DNA of 64,000 bases from Cyclospora cayetanensis (taxonomy: Eukaryota > Apicomplexa > Conoidasida > Eucoccidiorida > Eimeriidae). Each line of letters begins with the position of its first letter. The stretch's first letter is position 1. The stretch lies in contig NW_020312062.1 in assembly GCF_002999335.1 (NCBI RefSeq), positions 1-64,000 on the forward strand, written 5' to 3'. The notes below the pieces were generated by a model. That model was not told the origin of the DNA, ran no database searches, and saw only the letters and a list, made by a program, of their open reading frames with translations. Of this stretch, positions 52,579 through 62,784 are shown piece after piece. Both the position numbers and the translations under genes were made by a program.

Positions 52579-52624
52579 CCCTTCTAAGATCCAAGCGTAA
52601 CCCTGATGATCAGGGTTTAGAAGG
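52579..52624. repeat. Nested perfect palindrome
   Basis: Inner arms AACCCTGAT (52599-52607) and ATCAGGGTT (52609-52617) are exact reverse complements around one G. Outer arms CCTTCTAA (52580-52587) and TTAGAAGG (52617-52624) also pair. It lies in the gene-free interval and has no known role. Confidence 0.8.
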
Positions 52625-55287
52625 AGTCTTCAGCGGCTTACGTATATTGAGAACAGTTGAGTAGAGAACACAAATTTATGTGTAGAACGAAGCGATACAA
52701 ACAAGGATCCGCATTAAGCGATTCTACTTGTTACAATCCTGGGTATTCGGTGCCAATAGATCGTCAGGATTCACAACGTCCGCTACAAGGGGTCGATACG
52801 AAGACAGATGCAGCGGGGTGGCTAGGGCGAACCACGATTCCTTCCATATTCGATGTTCTTCCTTTCTCTTTCAGATTCCCTAATAGGTGAAGCTGTCACA
52901 AAAGTATCAATTTGGGCCTTTAACAGGTGTCAAAAATAGCTTAATTATGTTGCGGCCTTTCCTGCACGGGCAACTGACCCGTTTAGAGGAGAATTTTGCG
53001 GGCAAATTCCAAAGTGCTGGGTTCTAGCGCTTGATTTCGCCTATAACTCAGTGGACTGAAGTTTTTAATGGCAGGAAGATGGAAACGCTGGCATAGGTGA
53101 CCAAGAGAGAAGTAATCGCGCGCTTCATTCCCAATAAGCAGAAGTGCGGCTCTGTTTGGTTAAAAGCTTGGGTCGTCACTCATATTCTTACATGCGTTCC
53201 TTGGTAATTGCCTTTCTCCAACGCGTTCTCTGCATAAAATAGCTACTATCATCTATGAGCATTGATCAGCAAGCTGCGGGTTACTGTTAGCAAGGTGTTC
53301 ATTACACTCGAGTGTTTTGGGCAGGCATTCCCACGTATGATGTCCTACAATCTCCCTTTTGCCTCTTTTGAGGCTGTGAAGCTCGCTACGCTGCGTACAG
53401 CGGCTACAGCTGCATGAAAATCTTGCTCGGAGTGATGTGGAGGCACCGTTGAACCAGTCTGCCTTTTTTTCTCTTCAAGAATGGACTTGTTTTCTCGCTG
53501 CAGGAGGCTCACAATTTTTAGCCATCTGATGAAATCAAAGCATCGCGTCGCCGCAGTCGGGGTAGCTTATATATCTGGGTTGCTGCTGCCTAATCTGTTC
53601 GTCGTTTGTCCTCAGTTTCGCTTTCCTACTCGATGAACACTCTGGTTTTCTCAGTTGCACTGTATCTCACGTTTCTGCCTGCCTGAGGCGCGGCAATGCG
53701 GTAGAAACTATTCGGTTGTCCTACTTGCAGCTAGTCCAGGTACGGGACCATGTGTGTTGGAATGAGGAGAGGAGGGTGTAGTGGGCCACGCTAAACCTGA
53801 ACACTTCCTAGTAAGCTTGTTCAATTAGACTAAAACCTAGTGAAGAATCTACTGATTGCTCTGTCTTTGTATACCTTTCTTTATGCAGAGTGATACTAGC
53901 TCGATACGAGATGACACAATATCGTGTACATGTGTTCTAGATGCTATGTGCAGCTAGCTGTGAATTCTCTGTGTACTCAGAGTGTGGAGCTACGCGTAAA
54001 ATAGCTGTCACTCTCCCTTCATGTCAGCACTGAAGGAGTGGGCAGGCGAAGAAAGAAGCTCTTCCATAATAAGGCTCACTGAGCTGACGTTAGTATTTGT
54101 ATTGGCTATGAAGTTTATTATCTTCTCGGGGAAACATAAGATGGAGCAATACACTTTAATCTCCGCTATAGACATCAAAATCTTTTCGCAAACCAAGAGA
54201 GAACAGGTTACAGGAACCCTAGTATAGTATGATTGGCTATATTTGCTGCGTATCATGGCATCTGAATGGTGTCCTTGGTAGCTTTCATTAAAAGGGATAC
54301 CGAAAAGCAAGTATATCATACCCTTGATTTTATCTCATCCACGGAGCGCACACCGGTCATTCAAGCTTTGCCAGTATACAGAGGAGCGTGCAGGCTTCAT
54401 TCGATGCCGCTTCACCAGTCTCACTCTCTCTGCGCCATGAGCCCTTGAACCTCTGATTTTCATAAGGAAAGTCTTGATGTTAACGTTTCGATGCCCACAG
54501 GTGAAAACTGTTGTGGTGGTAGTCCCCAACATTGAAAATTTAAATCCACAAGCTACAAAACAATGAATGTTCAAGTGCAAGCAGTCCTGTAAGTTTTTGT
54601 AGGAGGAGACATGGATACTATTAGATCCTGCTAACCACTGCCTGTACCACACTGCAAGAGTGGCAGCGACCGAAATCAGGCCCTAAGGGTCACCTCTAGA
54701 CGACAGGAACTGCGACAGCCTTCGGGTCTGTCCAATTTATCTTTGCAAAGATTCGAAGTATCTAATTTTGTGACTAAATACAAGTGATCGCTTAAGTTGA
54801 CCGAAAGGTAGAGAGAGCTTTGCAGTTACACGACGTCATCCTTCGTCCGGTCAAGTGTGCAGGGCGACCGCTCGCCTGGCCCATCAGCCAAAGCGCTGAG
54901 GTCGATGCTTTGCCTGCAAATTGCGTGGCGACTACATATTGACAATTTGGATCTTAGAACAGCTCTTGGAGGGCCTCTAGCGAGCGGTAGAGAGAGCCCC
55001 TTTTGCGGAGTCTCGCGGCGAAGAGCAGATCTGGGACTCGTCTGGGCCTATCGGACGTGCGTGTGCCAACCTGGAATTCGCAGAGATTCTTCATCTAAAT
55101 TGTGCTATAGCCGGAAAGTAGGCATTGTTTTTAGTGGAAGCCGACTTTCTTGACTGCCTAATTGAAGAACAGGCTACTGAAGTGGTCTAGGCATGCACAA
55201 GAATTCCAAGTCCACAGCCTTTGATGGTCGACTTCGGCCCTGCCTAACCCACAATTGCGCGCAGAGGGACACTTTAGCTAAGCGGTG

Positions 55288-56187
55288 ATGAGTGTGACTT
55301 CGCGGGATTCGGCAAAACGCCGAGCGAGATTCGTACAGCCAGACGAAGATTCTGCGACAGAGCTTGAAGAGTACGCAGAAATGCTTGGCATGGACCTTGC
55401 AGATTTCTTTTATCCGTTTAGCGAATTTATTGTTTTCGAAGACGTGAACACAACGCCAGAGCAATCTTCAGGGAAAGCCGCCGAAAACTCGCCGAAAATT
55501 AAACACACTCAGACCTCTGCTGTAGAGGAGCATAAACCAATTGTGTTGCAAGCCCCCGGAAATACGGGACCATCAGTGCGCCCACACAAGATGTGGAACC
55601 TTCCTGAAAGAGCAATTGAAATCGAACCTTCGGATTCCAGTATGGAAGCGTGTACCTTGCCTTCCCTCCAGCTGGCAGAGAAAACAGGCTTGAGCTGCAG
55701 TGGTTGTATAAACCGAAAGGATGCACGCCGAGCCCTAATTGCTGTAACACAAGATGATTCTGATACTCGACACGCAACACTACAGCGTTGGCGCGTTCCT
55801 GAACACCACCATCGTCCTTGTGGTTGTATCACCAGCGAACTACCCCGGCCGAAGACATGCTTGGCAAAGGGAAAAAACACCTTAGAAGACGGGGCAGGCT
55901 ATGGTGAAGAGGTTAGTAACGGAAAGAACAAGGGAAAGCTAGACGGGGGAGAACTCCATTGGCGACCGCATGTAGAGGTGGTTACCGTCGAGTCAGAAAA
56001 GTCGATTATTGATATACCAGTTGAAGTCAGCGCAGCAACCGTATTCGAGGAATCCGTTTCATGGCATCCGGAGGATTTTAGGAACCACTTTGGATTGCAT
56101 CCCCGTAGCGCACCTCATTATTCCGGATGGATGGATTTGATGGCACAGGTTAAAATTAGGCCGTTTCGTCGATTAAATACAATTTAA
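55288..56187 (+). CDS. Hypothetical intronless protein, 299 aa
   Basis: Single open frame from the ATG at 55288 (MSVTSRDSAKRRARF) to a stop at 56187. I do not recognise the family with confidence. Near the N-terminus, ELEEYAEMLGMDLADFFYPF recalls the EYA-x-x-LG-[IM]-D segment that sits beside the WW domain of CEP164-type centriolar proteins. That is only a weak hint, since no WW domain follows. The middle is hydrophilic and contains Cys/His-bearing stretches (CSGCINRKD, HHHRPCGCI). The C-terminus (SWHPEDFRNHFGL, GWMDLMAQVKIRPF) looks folded. Codon use and the long uninterrupted frame favour a real gene. Alternatively it could be the main exon of a longer gene with an upstream exon between 54850 and 55280. 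Confidence 0.6.
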   Translation: MSVTSRDSAKRRARFVQPDEDSATELEEYAEMLGMDLADFFYPFSEFIVFEDVNTTPEQSSGKAAENSPKIKHTQTSAVEEHKPIVLQAPGNTGPSVRPHKMWNLPERAIEIEPSDSSMEACTLPSLQLAEKTGLSCSGCINRKDARRALIAVTQDDSDTRHATLQRWRVPEHHHRPCGCITSELPRPKTCLAKGKNTLEDGAGYGEEVSNGKNKGKLDGGELHWRPHVEVVTVESEKSIIDIPVEVSAATVFEESVSWHPEDFRNHFGLHPRSAPHYSGWMDLMAQVKIRPFRRLNTI

Positions 56188-56394
56188 CTGAGTGTGGAAT
56201 TGAGAGCTGTGCAGAGCTACAGTAAATTTCAATACTGAGAATTTCTCATACTCAGAGTGCTTATTCTCCGGGACACAGCAAATTGCATGGGAATATCACA
56301 TTCAGCTGGCGATAGACGAAATTGCTGAAGAAACACGACTGGACCCGGCATACAGAGCAGAAGGGGTAACTTTACAGTGGCTAAGCTAGCACAA

Positions 56395-56793
56395 CTAACT
56401 ACTCTCGGATGCTTGCAGCCTTGTACCGATTCGTTGGTAGCCTTTGAGTGCGACCACGCTTTGTCCGGCGGCTCCACATGTGCATGTCACGTTAAAGTTC
56501 AGTGTTTCAAGAAATTCCCTCACAGCAACAAGCCACCAACAAGATGAATCGACGGGGGGGAAGTGGGCTTGTCCTGCGAGTTGATTTTCGGGCTGTTCCT
56601 GTTCAGCTACTCGAACAGTTGGCCAGGTTGAAGGGCTTTCCTTCAGTATTATTTGTGGAACTACAGCTTTCAACAGTGCTTCACCAGGGAATCCTCCTGG
56701 CTCAGCCTGTGGGAGATTGGAGGGCCCTCGAGAGCACTCAGCCAGAGCACTGAAGTACGCACGCAATTGTTGCTGGCGTCGTAAGTGAATCAT
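56395..56793 (-). CDS. LisH protein, FOPNL/FOR20-like
   Basis: Frame from the ATG at 56793 (MIHLRRQQQLRAYFSAL) to the stop at 56395, 132 residues. FOPNL/FOR20 proteins are small centriolar-satellite and basal-body components with a LisH dimerisation motif. Here the C-terminal half carries AVREFLETLNFNV, then CGAAGQSVVALKGYQRIGTR. Its spacing follows the family LisH pattern: a Leu/Ile-x-Glu-Tyr/Phe-Leu helix, then a small-residue helix with Gly-Gln-x-Val-Val, then a short helix with a leucine. The N-terminal LRAYFSALAE resembles the Arg-Ala-x-[IVF]-F-x-Ala-Leu helix that precedes LisH in this family, but a stretch of about 60 residues separates the two, longer than usual. A donor at GAGA/GTAGTT near 56400 leaves open a further 3' exon. 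Function is inferred. Confidence 0.5.
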   Translation of the reverse strand: MIHLRRQQQLRAYFSALAECSRGPSNLPQAEPGGFPGEALLKAVVPQIILKESPSTWPTVRVAEQEQPENQLAGQAHFPPVDSSCWWLVAVREFLETLNFNVTCTCGAAGQSVVALKGYQRIGTRLQASESS

Positions 56794-56794
56794 A

Positions 56795-56820
56795 GAGCCG
56801 CACCAATTAAGGTGCGGCTC
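56795..56820. promoter_or_regulatory. Perfect 10-bp hairpin beside a start codon
   Basis: GAGCCGCACC (56795-56804), loop AATTAA, GGTGCGGCTC (56811-56820). The arms are exact complements. It ends one base upstream of the ATG at 56793 of the LisH gene, so it would lie in that mRNA's 5' leader or core promoter. The GC-rich arms stand out from the AT-rich surroundings. Confidence 0.75.
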
Positions 56821-57238
56821 ACTGTTGTATCTGCTTCGGCAATGGATATATATACTTAAATAAGACACAAATGAGGAAACACACCGATCTAATGCCTTCG
56901 GATTAACGAATGTTTGCGCAGCCTAGACAATACATTCATACTATTTAGGGCGTCAGGGTATATAATAAGCTACGGATTAGCTCTAGTTGCAGCATTGTAG
57001 TGCCTTCCAGGCAAAATGCATTGCAGAAATCAAGGGAAGCTTTTCGTATTTTGTGCACAGTGAAGGTAATATTGAGGTCTTTCAAACACACGACCTGCAA
57101 ATGCAGTGCCGGAGAGTGAAACGCAGCACAGACACACAGTATCTTGGCACCCTACTTGGGCAAGTTCAAAAAATGAAAAGAGAGCCTTTCTCATCTGCTT
57201 GCATTTCACAGCACCTTGACCCACCACATCAGCTGCCC
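56821..57238. other. Short intergenic spacer
   Basis: Lies between the LisH gene start and the zinc-knuckle gene stop, both on the minus strand. It should hold the LisH promoter and the zinc-knuckle 3' UTR. No other feature is seen. Confidence 0.5.
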
Positions 57239-58012
57239 CTAACGGAGGTGGGATGGATGCCAGGGGTCTGCTGCAGCTGCCTTGGCAATAAAAGCCGCTC
57301 GGTGTTTCTGCCACCTGGGCTTTGGTTTGAGAGATTCTGCTCCGCGGGCCCTGGAGATGCCCCGTTCGTCCTTTCGGGTAGCCCACGCCGCTGCCGCCTC
57401 TGCCCAAATGTCACCACTTATTCCTTGCTGCCTACAAGCTGTTCGGCGGGGGCAGTCTGTGACCCTGTGGCCTGTGTTTGAGCAGCTAGGGCAATACAGA
57501 GCGCCTTGGGATGCAGGGGGTTCCCTACAGTTCGCATGACCCAGTTCCCCACATACGACACACTGTATTGAGGAGAGTGCCAGCCGTTTGGCAGCCTTGT
57601 TGGATTTTTTAATGCTTTTGATGCTGATACCGTCATTGGATTGATCGATGCTTTGAGAACACTGAGGATCTTGGGCGGGGAATCTCCCTTTGTCTGCAGG
57701 CCTTTGCTCTTGCTCGCACTGTTGTTGTATGTACGCTCTCAATGACCCTCTAAGGCTGAGTTCCATTAAGTAAACAGGACAGTCATCCCCAACATGACCG
57801 TTGCTCCCGCACACGCTGCAAGCAATAGCAGAGTTAGGACAACCTACAGAGTCATGTCCTTCTCCAAAGCAAATGAAACAAATCCTTTTTGAGAGCGAGG
57901 CCGGAGCTGAAGAGTGGGCAACTCTGGCTTCTGGAATGGAGCCATCGCCCAAGTCAGCGAAGTATCGTGTTCGTTGGAATTTGGGTCGTTTACGCCGAGA
58001 ATCTGCCGCCAT
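57239..58012 (-). CDS. CCHC zinc-knuckle protein, Air1/ZCCHC7-like
   Basis: Intronless frame of 257 residues from the ATG at 58012. Air1/2 and ZCCHC7 are the RNA-binding subunits of the nuclear TRAMP complex, which tags RNAs for exosome decay. Four knuckles are visible: CFICFGEGHDSVGC and CSVCGSNGHVGDDC in tandem, then after a linker of about 70 residues CVVCGELGHANC and CPSCSNTGHRVTDC. Three fit C-x2-C-x4-H-x4-C. The third has only two residues between His and the last Cys. A basic N-terminus (SRRKRPKFQRTRYF) and basic C-terminus (KPKPRWQKHRAAF) flank them. The knuckle spacing and basic ends favour Air-type proteins over retroviral Gag-like or splicing knuckle proteins, but that choice is an inference. 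It shares a 575-bp divergent spacer with the small gene at 58588. Confidence 0.75.
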   Translation of the reverse strand: MAADSRRKRPKFQRTRYFADLGDGSIPEARVAHSSAPASLSKRICFICFGEGHDSVGCPNSAIACSVCGSNGHVGDDCPVYLMELSLRGSLRAYIQQQCEQEQRPADKGRFPAQDPQCSQSIDQSNDGISIKSIKKSNKAAKRLALSSIQCVVCGELGHANCREPPASQGALYCPSCSNTGHRVTDCPRRTACRQQGISGDIWAEAAAAWATRKDERGISRARGAESLKPKPRWQKHRAAFIAKAAAADPWHPSHLR

Positions 58013-58587
58013 TATAGACTCTCAGACAGACTGCCTAGGGCAGTTTCTACGTTGCTGCCAAAATGGATTGCGCGATGCACTGCACCAGACCAGACAAAAT
58101 GGTCGTATTGTTGGGAAGTGCAAGCAAGAATGTGAGCTCTAGAGGCTGAAGCTTCTCCCCCTATGACTCAAGAAGCAGGCACTGTTGACAGGTCCACCTT
58201 CAAACCACCTTTAGGAAACAAAATTTCTAAGAACAAAAGAGTAGGTGGAGAATACTTAGATAGATGGGCAACCTGCTGAATCTGGGCCGAGTGCTGTTGA
58301 ATATTGCAGTCCTTCATGACTGAGTTTAACAAAGCCGCCGATGAGCGGCAAAAGACCCGATTTTTAAAATCTAAAGGGAAGTAGGAAGGATATATAGCAC
58401 ATAAACGGAATATGCTTTCGTCTGAGTGGTCTCTTCAGCCCCACGCTGCATGCAGAGAGAGAATATGGCGCGTTTGCGCCTGAAGGAAGCCCTCTCTACC
58501 AGCAATGCGTTTTGTTACAATTAGCTTAAATGCTTTCCTAGTCCCCTGGATGGAGTTTCTTTGTGCTCCCTGACCGTCGGCGGCTCT
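58013..58587. promoter_or_regulatory. Candidate bidirectional promoter region
   Basis: A 575-bp spacer between the divergent starts of the zinc-knuckle gene (-) and the small four-exon gene (+). No specific element was recognised. Confidence 0.4.
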
Positions 58588-59638
58588 ATGGCGAATCTCA
58601 AGGGATTGCTGGGCCTTTCCGCCCGTCTGCGGGCGCCTCTGGGAATTCCACGTGCAGTCGCAGAAAATGCGTAAGATACCGTTCGCTACATCCAACTCTG
58701 TCTGACCTCTCTGTTGCACCGAGGAACTTTCCGCATTTACAAAAACGTAGCGTCCGCTGCCCTAGGCTGCTAGTCCCCTTCTACCACTCGCTCCCATTAG
58801 CTCCTTGTCCTTTCCTGTTAATGTTATCAATCCCACTCTGCTTCTAATTAGAGGCATTGTACATCGACAGTCATGCTGTCTTACTTGCGAATGTCACATT
58901 TTGTATGTTTCCTGGATTTGCTCCCATAGGCCCCCTGCTAAGACGCGGCTAATGAAGGGCCCCTGGACCACGGGCCACACGGTTATCGCGGTCTGCTCTA
59001 CACCTTTTGTGTATTCAGCCCTCAAAGTATGCGCATTATCGTTCCTGTTATTGAAGACAATTTTTGTGGACCGCAACCGTCAAAATGAATGCACTAGTTT
59101 AAGGATCCATGAACGGATGTTCTCAATTACTGTGATGCTGTTGTGCGTCACAGTCATTCTACATGACGGCACGGATGAGGCGGCTGAACACGGAAGAGAT
59201 TCTCTCTGACAGATTCACTTGGCTTCACGAGCGCATGCTGGTATGAATTTTCATAGCTTCTTGTACATCTTCATCCATCCCCAATATTTCGCACTCCACT
59301 CTAAATATGGCAGTTGAATTCAAAAGCAAGAGGAGATATGGAGTTTTGCTATAGGGCGCTGCTCATCATTTAAGAAACCCTTGTTAGGTCCCCGGCACAC
59401 GTGCTTACCTTTTCGTTGCGTGCATTTCTCAGCATACCCCTAAATCCCAACGCAGCTGCTTGCTAGATATCGAAAGTTGACTTAGACATGTGCACGAATG
59501 GTTATTTGGGTATCCTTTGTGTAAATCTTTCAGGAAGATGAAGTAGACTCTGTTCTGATCCAGCAAGTGGCCAACAGCAACGTCGATCGCTCAAAGCCTT
59601 TGCTACGTCTGGGCCCTTCTTATGTCAGGTCTACCTAA
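58588..59638 (+). CDS. Small four-exon gene, 111 aa, unknown
   Basis: Exons 58588-58670, 58930-58990, 59154-59240 and 59534-59638 join in frame (83+61+87+105 nt) from ATG to TAA. Donors GTAAGA and GTATGA and acceptors ATAG, ACAG and TCAG are standard; the second donor (GTCTGC) is weaker. The product begins MANLKGLLGLSARLRAPLGI, a basic amphipathic start lacking acidic residues that could be a mitochondrial targeting peptide. It continues with KTRLMKGPWTTGHTVI, TARMRRLNTEEILSDRF and LRLGPSYVRST. I do not recognise the family. Size and N-terminus would suit a small mitochondrial complex or ribosome subunit. That is a guess from composition only. Confidence 0.6.
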
Positions 59639-60961
59639 ATAGGCATAGACTGAAGACGCTATCATGTTTGGTCTTACAGTAGTCGTCTGCCTTTGAAAAA
59701 CCGATGCAGCAATTCAAGAGCAGCAATAAGCGCCAATGCATTAGCCTAATTCTGCAGATGTGATCATTTTCACTGAAACTTGTATAAGTATGTAAAAGGA
59801 CCGGAATAGAGGAGCATGACTCTGCAGCTTTGCCGTAGGCAAGATGTTCTTTGTAGTGAAGATGAAACCTTTTAAATTTATGCAAACATGCGCATTAAGT
59901 TAGTACAGTATGTATTTAGCGTGCTCTCCCTGCTCACTTACCGCTTCGGTGTAGGTCTGGGAATGCGTAGGGCGTTATAGAGAGCATTTGTGGTAATGGC
60001 ACGGAGTGGCAAAGCCGCGCTGGTATCTGTACGACCCTACATATGTAGGGCATCACAATTTGAGGCTCGAGCTCTAGGGCTGATAAGGCATGATAATATT
60101 TTTGTACACATTAACGTAGCCTTTACCGTTTTGTAGCCAGGAAAGGTCATACCCGCTCTCCCTGATGCATGGACTGCTGCCGATAATATACGTGGGAAGC
60201 AAACATCACCGGCAAGAAAAAGTAATCGAAGGGGGTATTTTGTAGTTCCCGTTTTTATGCTGCTGACTGGCAGCTTAAATTCGCTGTGCAACGTCGCCAG
60301 CTGTGTCACCGTTGTGCTGTGGATGATGAAGGTCATACCGCAGCAATGACAAATGGTAGCTGCCAATCAAAAAGATGTAAAAAGTTGTTTGTTTTGGGAG
60401 AACGAAGACATTCAGTTTGGGGCTAGATACTAGACAAAAGCTGAATGGCAAGCACACGAGCACATGCTGTGAGTGCCCTTTGGCAGCTTCTCCCTTAAAT
60501 TTAAGAACAAAGCATCTTTATACCTTTTCTACGTGGACGAATTACAGGCCAATGTTGAGGCTATGATCGCGTGATCTTCGATAATCTAACCCAGTCGTAC
60601 AAACAGATTCTGACATACCACCATCTGCGGGCGTGCCTAGTTGTCACCTCAAGTGATTGGCGGTGCTGGTGGAGGAGTGCTGCAGTTGGCAGTCACAAGG
60701 AAGCAACATTTGCCTGGTATTGCCTGCTCAATTCTTTTCAACGCTCATTTCATGACATACTTAGGGCTAAGTGGCATGGCCACTGCTGGCAGAAGTGGAT
60801 GCTGGGTTTCGGACCCCTTGCTCTGGCTGAGGCGTTCGACATTGGCAAGAGCGATGAGTGTATTATTATATCACCTAGTCTAACTCGTTTCAAAGGAGGA
60901 CTTTTCTTTCTGGAGGCGCCATATAAGGACAGTCTTTTCTGTTTTGGGATTTGTATTCCAG
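59639..60961. other. Interval with unresolved 5' exons
   Basis: Upstream of the unknown gene at 60962. Frames between 60571 and 60960 (two overlapping, 80-133 codons) may hide its first exon or exons, but I could not choose one by splice phase. Nothing else is supported. Confidence 0.4.
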
Positions 60962-62233
60962 CGGGCACGTAGTAGTGACCCGGCCTTTGGACCTGTGTCT
61001 TGTTCACTGAAGTCTGATGCTATAACGCTGGTGCACGCCTTGTCGACTGGAATTTTGGAGTATGGGTGGATAGTTTGCCCGCTGCTTGCAAATGTGACCA
61101 TCGATCTGCCCCAGCTGGCTGTTATTCGTCGCTTCCTCCGAGCCCACTTTTCCGTACCATCGACTGACTGGCGCACCATCCGAAAATGCCTATGCTCTCT
61201 TAGAGCGAAAATTCCCTGCTCGATGCCTTCTATCAACATAGCCATTTGCTCGCAAGCCTCCTCATTCACTCATACCACGCAAATTATAGAGGTAAGTGCT
61301 TTGCTGCCTGTGACGCCAGTTGCCTTCCCAAATATAAAATTATCGGACCACCGGCAAGCACGCTCGATCCGCTACCACACCACACTGATCAAACCTTTTC
61401 GATTCATGCTTTTCTTGGTTATGTTTTAGCTAAAGGCCAACTCTAAAGGCATGGACTCTGTCAAGCTCTTCTACCACGCGGAAGATATCTCCCCAAAGAA
61501 CCTTCGCGTTGTGAAAAGGACCCTGCAGGCCCAATTGCGGGAGAGAGCCCGCCTCGAGCTTGCACACCTGAAGGCTGCCAGTAATTTGCCAGACAATAAA
61601 GATATCTTTCCGCATAAGTTGCTAAGCAGCACTGCGTCAGGGTACCCCACTTCCCACGGCCAATGCCGAAGCTGCGCCAGTAGGGAATGGCCTCTCGCAG
61701 GCTCAACACATGGCATGCAGGACAAGCGATTAACAGCTCTAGAAGGTAGAGCATTTAGAGAGGATCAACATTCTGTGACGAAGAATGTAGCATGGTTGAG
61801 CGCATCCAGTGCCCCCAAACCCACAGGCCTTGTTGCTGCCTCTTCGACGGTAGCATCCTCTCCCGTACTCAGGAAGAAGGTCGTGCTGCAGATACACTCG
61901 GCATTCAGCACGCTGCAGTCTGCGCTCGTGTCGGACACCTCCTCCAGTTCCTCATCCTCCTCTATTGAAGAAAAAGATTCACAAGTGACTGCATATAAAG
62001 CAGCTTCAGTTCAGAGACGAAGCTGCTTGATGCGCAAGAAGAACAGGTGGTTTTCCTGGAGGTCGCGATCAAGGGTCGGATGGGCACCGCTCGTTGATTC
62101 AGCAGAGTATTTCCAATGCGTTCCCCCGTTAAAGTCGATAGTTCCACTTGGATGCATCGAGCTTCGATCACCCACTGCAAGAGAAACTAGATCAGCTGCA
62201 ACTAGCTCGGCAGTAGCATTGGAGAGAGAATAA
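60962..62233 (+). CDS. Unknown protein, 3' exons
   Basis: Two exons are well supported by signals and frame. Exon 60962-61291 has acceptor TTCCAG and donor GTAAGT and encodes 110 residues, including LVHALSTGILEYGWIVCPLL and LPQLAVIRRFLRAHFSVP. Exon 61430-62233 has acceptor TTTTAG and encodes KANSKGMDSVKLFYHAEDIS, a basic helix KRTLQAQLRERARLELAHLK, and then a Ser-rich disordered tail with eight consecutive serines before an acidic IEEKD. They join in phase 0. The first exon looks globular and the second basic and disordered. I do not recognise a family. The start lies upstream of 60962 and is unresolved, and an intron within the last 500 bp is possible. The stop at 62233 lies about 550 bp from the tRNase Z stop, convergently. 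Confidence 0.6.
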
Positions 62234-62784
62234 TATGTTCTGTGCACAAATTTCGAACTTTCATCAGCAGAAGACATAGGAAAGGGTAGGTGATGAACAT
62301 CAGCGACAAGCGGCACCGCTGCATCAGTAGTGGACAAGGCAGAAAGAAAGGTCCCACACAATACAAGTAGCAGCTGCTACTACGAGTGATAACTACAAAC
62401 TTCTGACAAACTAGTGAGGAACCATTTATGCCAGTATGGGAAACTGGACCCTCACGCTGAGTGAAACCCGTTTTGTAAATCCTTTGCTACATACGAGGCC
62501 CACGTGTCCTGGCATTGTCTGTAACATGAGTGCAGAGTTATATCGCTGCAGCAGTAACTCTACTAGGTGGTCCGTGCAGGATAGCATCGAAACCGATCGT
62601 AACTAGTCAAGTGCATCTATATGGAACACGCTTGGCATGTAAAGCCTCCAATCCCTATGTTTGCTACAAACGCTGCCATGCTGTCGCAAACTCGCCGTGC
62701 AGCTCCAAAGAAACTGGCCGCCGTTGCAGCTATATACCCCCGTACCCACAGGTACTCCCTCAACGTAAAGCAGGGCATCATCCC
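62234..62784. other. Convergent intergenic spacer
   Basis: Lies between the 3' ends of the unknown gene (+) and tRNase Z (-). No feature beyond the expected 3' UTRs is seen. Confidence 0.55.

Larger units (their letters stand above)
46323..55287. other. Large gene-free interval with repeats
   Basis: About 9 kb between RPA2 and the next supported gene. The longest frame, 136 codons at 50660-51070 on the minus strand, has no domain and no splice partners. Element B copy 2 occupies 48530-49650, and a nested palindrome sits at 52579-52624. I see no tRNA, rRNA or further coding exons. Confidence 0.5.

Noticed and set aside
60880..61269. 129-codon minus-strand frame
   Set aside because: Antisense to the 60962-61291 exon, whose splice sites and join to 61430 are better supported.
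62011..62361. 116-codon minus-strand frame
   Set aside because: Antisense to the Ser-rich exon of the plus-strand gene, with no domain.
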